Source: G963691835 sp963691835 (lineage in GTDB: Bacteria; Pseudomonadota; Alphaproteobacteria; Thalassobaculales; Thalassobaculaceae). From it: DNA of 64,000 nucleotides. Shown in pieces: positions 60,599 through 64,000 of this stretch (its first letter is position 1; the number at the start of each line of letters is the position of its first letter). Both the position numbers and the translations under genes were made by a program. Under the pieces are notes generated by a model that was given only the letters and a program-made list of their open reading frames with translations, was not told the origin of the DNA and made no database searches. The stretch covers positions 2,356,001 to 2,420,000 of the forward strand of contig OY829383.1 in the NCBI GenBank assembly GCA_963691835.1, in the 5' to 3' direction.

Positions 60599-63500
60599 AT
60601 GTCGATCAATCCGAATCATTGGACGATCGGGGTGAAGCTGCCGGCCGCGTTCGCGACGATCGCGATCGCCACGTCCATCCTTGTCGGCGTCGTTGGCTAT
60701 TCGATCGCCCGGAACGCTGTCGTTGCGGAGGCCGAAGGCGACCTTCTGGATCTGACCATCGCCCACAAGGCCGAGATCGACGAGTTCCTCGATCACGTGG
60801 ACGAGGACCTGGAGCTTCTGAGCACCCATCCGTGGACCATCATGGCGCTGCGGTCGTTCGCGTCTGGCTGGCAAGCGATGGGAAGCGCTGCCGCACCCGA
60901 ATTGGGCCGCCTGTACGGAGCTGGCGGAGAGCCGTATGAAAGCGCTTCGCTCTACGCACGCCACCACGAACAATACGATCCCTGGCTTACGAGTTTCGCC
61001 GAACAGCGCGGTTATGCCGACATCTATCTGATGTCGATCAACGGGGATGTCCTCTACTCCGTTGCCAAGGAAGAGGATTTCGCGACGAACCTAATTGACG
61101 GTCCCTATTCGGATACCGGGTTCGGCCGCACTTTCAGGCGCCTTCAGGACCAATACCGTGATGCTCGGGCGACGCGGGATAGGGCGGATCTGCATGAGGA
61201 CGAACTCGCCTTCAGTGACTTCGATTACTACGCACCGAATGGCGGCACGCCCGTCGCGTTTCACGGCCATATTCTCGCTGGCCAAGACGGCGAACTGCTG
61301 GGCGCGCTTTTCGTCCAACTCTCCGAAGAACGGCTTCAGGAAACGATCGGGGTGAAGGCAGGCTTTGGTGAGGATGGTGAGACCATTCTCGTCGGGGCGG
61401 ACCGCTTGCTGCGGTCAGAGTCCGTGCGCCGCAGCGGCGCCATTCTGGAAGCTCGGATCGACAACGCGGCCGTTACCGCCGCACTTGATGGACAGTCCGG
61501 TGTTCTGCGCGTGCCCGATTGGAGCGCACCTGCCGACGACCACCACGCGGATATCGATATTGTTGCCTATCTGCCGATTGAGGTCCTGGGGCTCGACTGG
61601 GCGTTATTGGGCATCAAACCGGTCGAGGAAGTGATGGCACCCGTCCATCACATGGCGTTGGACGTAACGCTGACGGCTGCCGGTGCCACCCTTCTGGTCA
61701 TTCTCGTGGGCATTCTGGCGGCCCGCCAGATAACCCGTCCGATCCTCTCGCTTGCCGGCCTCACCCGCCGGGTGGTCGACGGAGAGACAGGGATCGGCGT
61801 CCCGCACCTGGACAGGGGTGACGAGGTTGGCGAGATGGCCCGTGCTCTGGATGTCTTCAAGGACGATGCGGAGCGGGTGCGCCGTCTCGGAGAAGCGGTG
61901 GAGGCGGAACGGCGGACACTCCACGAGGTGCTGGATTCAGCGCCGGAGCCCATGTTCGTTATTGATCAGGGCGGCACCATCCTACGCGCCAACATCGAGG
62001 CCGAACGGGCGTTCGAGTACGAGCCTGGCACCCTGGTTGGGCAGTCGATCGACAGCCTTGTCCCGGACGATGTGAGGGGCGGTCACGCAGCCCTCCGAGA
62101 TGGGTTTGTCGCAGAAAGGACCATGCGCACCATGCGGGGGGGGCGACATGCTCAGGGGGCTGGCTCGGTCCGGCAGGACTTTCCCCGTAGAAGCGGCCTT
62201 GAGCCCCCTCCAGGCGCCGGACGGCTCTACTCATGTGATCGCAGCGGTCAGGGATATCACCGAACGGCGCAAAGCGGAGCGTGAGCTGATCGAGGCGAAG
62301 GACGCTGCGGAAGAAGCGACCCGTGCCAAGGCCGCGTTTCTCGCCACAATGAGCCATGAGATCCGGACACCCATGAACGGTGTGCTGTCCATGATCCAAG
62401 TGCTGGATCAGACGGGTCTGGATTCCGAACAGCAGGGCATGACGAAGATCGTTCGCGACAGCTCCGAGGCGTTGCTCACCATCATCGACGACATCCTGGA
62501 CTTCTCGAAGATCGAAGCGGGCCGGCTGGAGATCGAAAGGATTTCGATTAATCCAAGAGAGCTCGTGGAGGGAATAGGCGAGCTTTTGGCCGGCCGGGCC
62601 GAGCAGCGGGGGATCGGCCTTGTAACGGATATAGACCCGGCGATGCCGCTGTCCGTCGAGGCGGATCCGACCCGAATCCGGCAAATTCTGCTGAACCTGG
62701 GCGGCAATGCGGTCAAGTTCACCGAACGAGGACATGTCCGCATCACCGCGTCGGTCGAAGAGGGCGACTTTGTCGTCCATGTATCGGACAGCGGCATAGG
62801 GATGACCGAAGAGCAGTGTGCCAAGCTGTTCCGGCCGTTCCAGCAGGCCGACTCCTCCACCTCCAGGAAGTTTGGTGGCACGGGGCTTGGCCTCTCCATT
62901 TGCCGTCGGCTCGTCGACCTGATGGAGGGCGAGATCTCGGTCACGAGTACCCACGGGACGGGCTCGACTTTCCGGTTCAGCATTCCGGTCAGGGTGATTG
63001 ACGATGCCGTTCTGACGCCTGAACACGAGATCAGAGGCGCGTCGTTGCTGCTGGTCGGATACGACCCGGTTGGCCGGGGGTTGATCGAAAGATATCTCGC
63101 GGCCGCCGGGATCGCCGCGCCAACTGTTGCCGAGACCGCCGAGGCCGCTCATCCGATGATCGTGGAGACGCCGTTCGATCTCGTTATGGTCAACGGAAGT
63201 CTTGGCGGGCGGGATGCACTGGCTTTTGAGATTGAGGAGCACCGGGCCGCAGCCGATCTCAAGATCGTTCTAACCGCGCCCCGCGGACTTGCCTCCACAA
63301 TTGCCGAGGCGCGGCGACGCGCGTTCATGACGGTTCTGACGGAACCGTTGTCCATGAGCCGACTGTGGCGGGTGGTTGCGGCGGCTTTGGGGCTCGCACC
63401 GCTTCTGGAGGATGCGGAGATCGAGACGGGCGAAGTCTGGTCTCCTCCGGATATTGAGCAGGCCCGGGCGGCGGGGGCGGCGATCCTGGTCGCCGAGGAC

Positions 63501-64000
63501 AATCCAACCAATCAGATCGTGGTGCGCCAGATACTCAGCCGTATGGGCTTTGCGCACGATCTTATGGAGAACGGTGCCGAAGCACTGGACGCCTGGCGGG
63601 ACGTTGGGAAGGGCTATGGTTTGGTTCTGACGGATTTTCATATGCCCGAGATGGACGGTTTCGAGTTGACCGAGGCCATCCGGACCGAGGAAGGCGAAGG
63701 CGAGCATATCCCCATCATAGCATTGACGGCCGACGCCCTTCCCGGGACGGAGCAACGTTGTTTTGACACCGGCATGGACGGCTACCTGACCAAGCCCATT
63801 GATCTGAAGCGTTTGGCGGATGCACTGACCGCCCATCTGCCCCACGCCCTGCCGCTGCGCCGGCCCTATGTGTCAATCGCTGCCGAGCCTCCGACCTCGA
63901 GAGATCCTTTCGACGGCATCGACCGGGACGTTTTCGATCCGAACCGGATCACGGAAGCGTTCGGCGCTTTCGATGCGGATGCGGAGGTATTCCTGGCCGG
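60599..64000 (+). CDS. Hybrid sensor histidine kinase, frameshifted and truncated by window end
   Basis: From the ATG at 60599 (GGGGAA upstream): a membrane helix (18-38), a Cache-like sensor (RGYADIYLMSINGDVLYSV, PYSDTGFGRTF), a second helix, HAMP and PAS domains. At 62136-62143 a run of eight G shifts the frame; seven G would join it to the PAS end, HisKA (MSHEIRTPMNG), HATPase (DSGIGMTEEQ, FGGTGLGLSICRRL), a degenerate receiver (VNGSLGG in place of the Asp motif), a canonical receiver (VAEDNPTNQ, LTDFHMPEMDG, YLTKPID) and the start of an Hpt domain (FDPNRITEAFGAFD). Signal unknown. Confidence 0.85.

Noticed and set aside
1..64000. tRNA or rRNA genes
   Set aside because: I read the intergenic gaps for cloverleaf patterns and rRNA cores and saw none, but a covariance-model scan was not possible.

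Overview
The window comes from a high-GC alphaproteobacterium, most like a Rhodospirillales-type organism. The main reason is the long syntenic block miaB-phoH-ybeY-ybeX-lnt-(XRE regulator)-metK-trmB-rimP-nusA-ylxR-infB-rbfA-truB-rpsO (13.4-29.0 kb). The order rodZ-ptsP-lysC with divergent ubiG (47.9-54.2 kb), the ornithine-lipid pair olsB-olsA and a CorC-type YbeX fit the same placement. The assignment rests on gene order and protein motifs only.

Layout. 0-2.2 kb: end of an unidentified gene, a lipid-exported-type M48 metalloprotease and a PRISE-type short-chain reductase. 2.2-7.2 kb: accessory segment with a small hypothetical gene, a possible HTH regulator flanked by two matching dyad operators, a convergent overlapping acyltransferase-like gene, and a coupled pair made of a two-helix membrane protein and an exported protein with ten 47-residue TPR-type repeats; the pair shares a Gly-Gly-Asp-Val motif. 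7.2-13.3 kb: polA, an SDR without its catalytic Tyr, and olsB-olsA behind a long leader that can fold into a three-way junction. 13.4-29.0 kb: RNA modification, ribosome maturation, S-adenosylmethionine and translation-factor genes, with a promoter and attenuator-like hairpin before rimP and a clear terminator after rpsO. 29.0-32.5 kb: SH3 protein, D-2-hydroxyacid dehydrogenase, SDR, enoyl-CoA hydratase.

32.5-44.5 kb is the most unusual part. It holds seven tandem paralogues (one frameshifted) of an exported protein of about 390 residues that I do not recognise, with up to four conserved cysteines. The first three lie in 2.3-kb tandem units, each also carrying a convergent gene for a protein of about 100 residues and a copied 3' end of the neighbouring enoyl-CoA hydratase gene. 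The last four paralogues are divergent, without the small partner. The segment is visibly AT-richer than the core and contains no recognisable integrase or transposase. This is my best candidate for an undescribed system; an effector/immunity-like or sensor-array role is only an inference.

44.5-64 kb: cytochrome c', class II aldolase, DsbA-like oxidoreductase, NIPSNAP protein, rodZ-ptsP-lysC, ubiG, then a coupled set (M19-dipeptidase-like protein with altered metal ligands, an unknown 569-residue protein, a DUF3726-type protein, an Ldh-type oxidoreductase), a Baeyer-Villiger-type monooxygenase and a large hybrid histidine kinase cut by the window end. Four reading frames are broken by single-base differences (lysC, the hybrid kinase and both genes of repeat unit 2), three of them at homopolymers, so sequencing error should be considered before calling gene loss.
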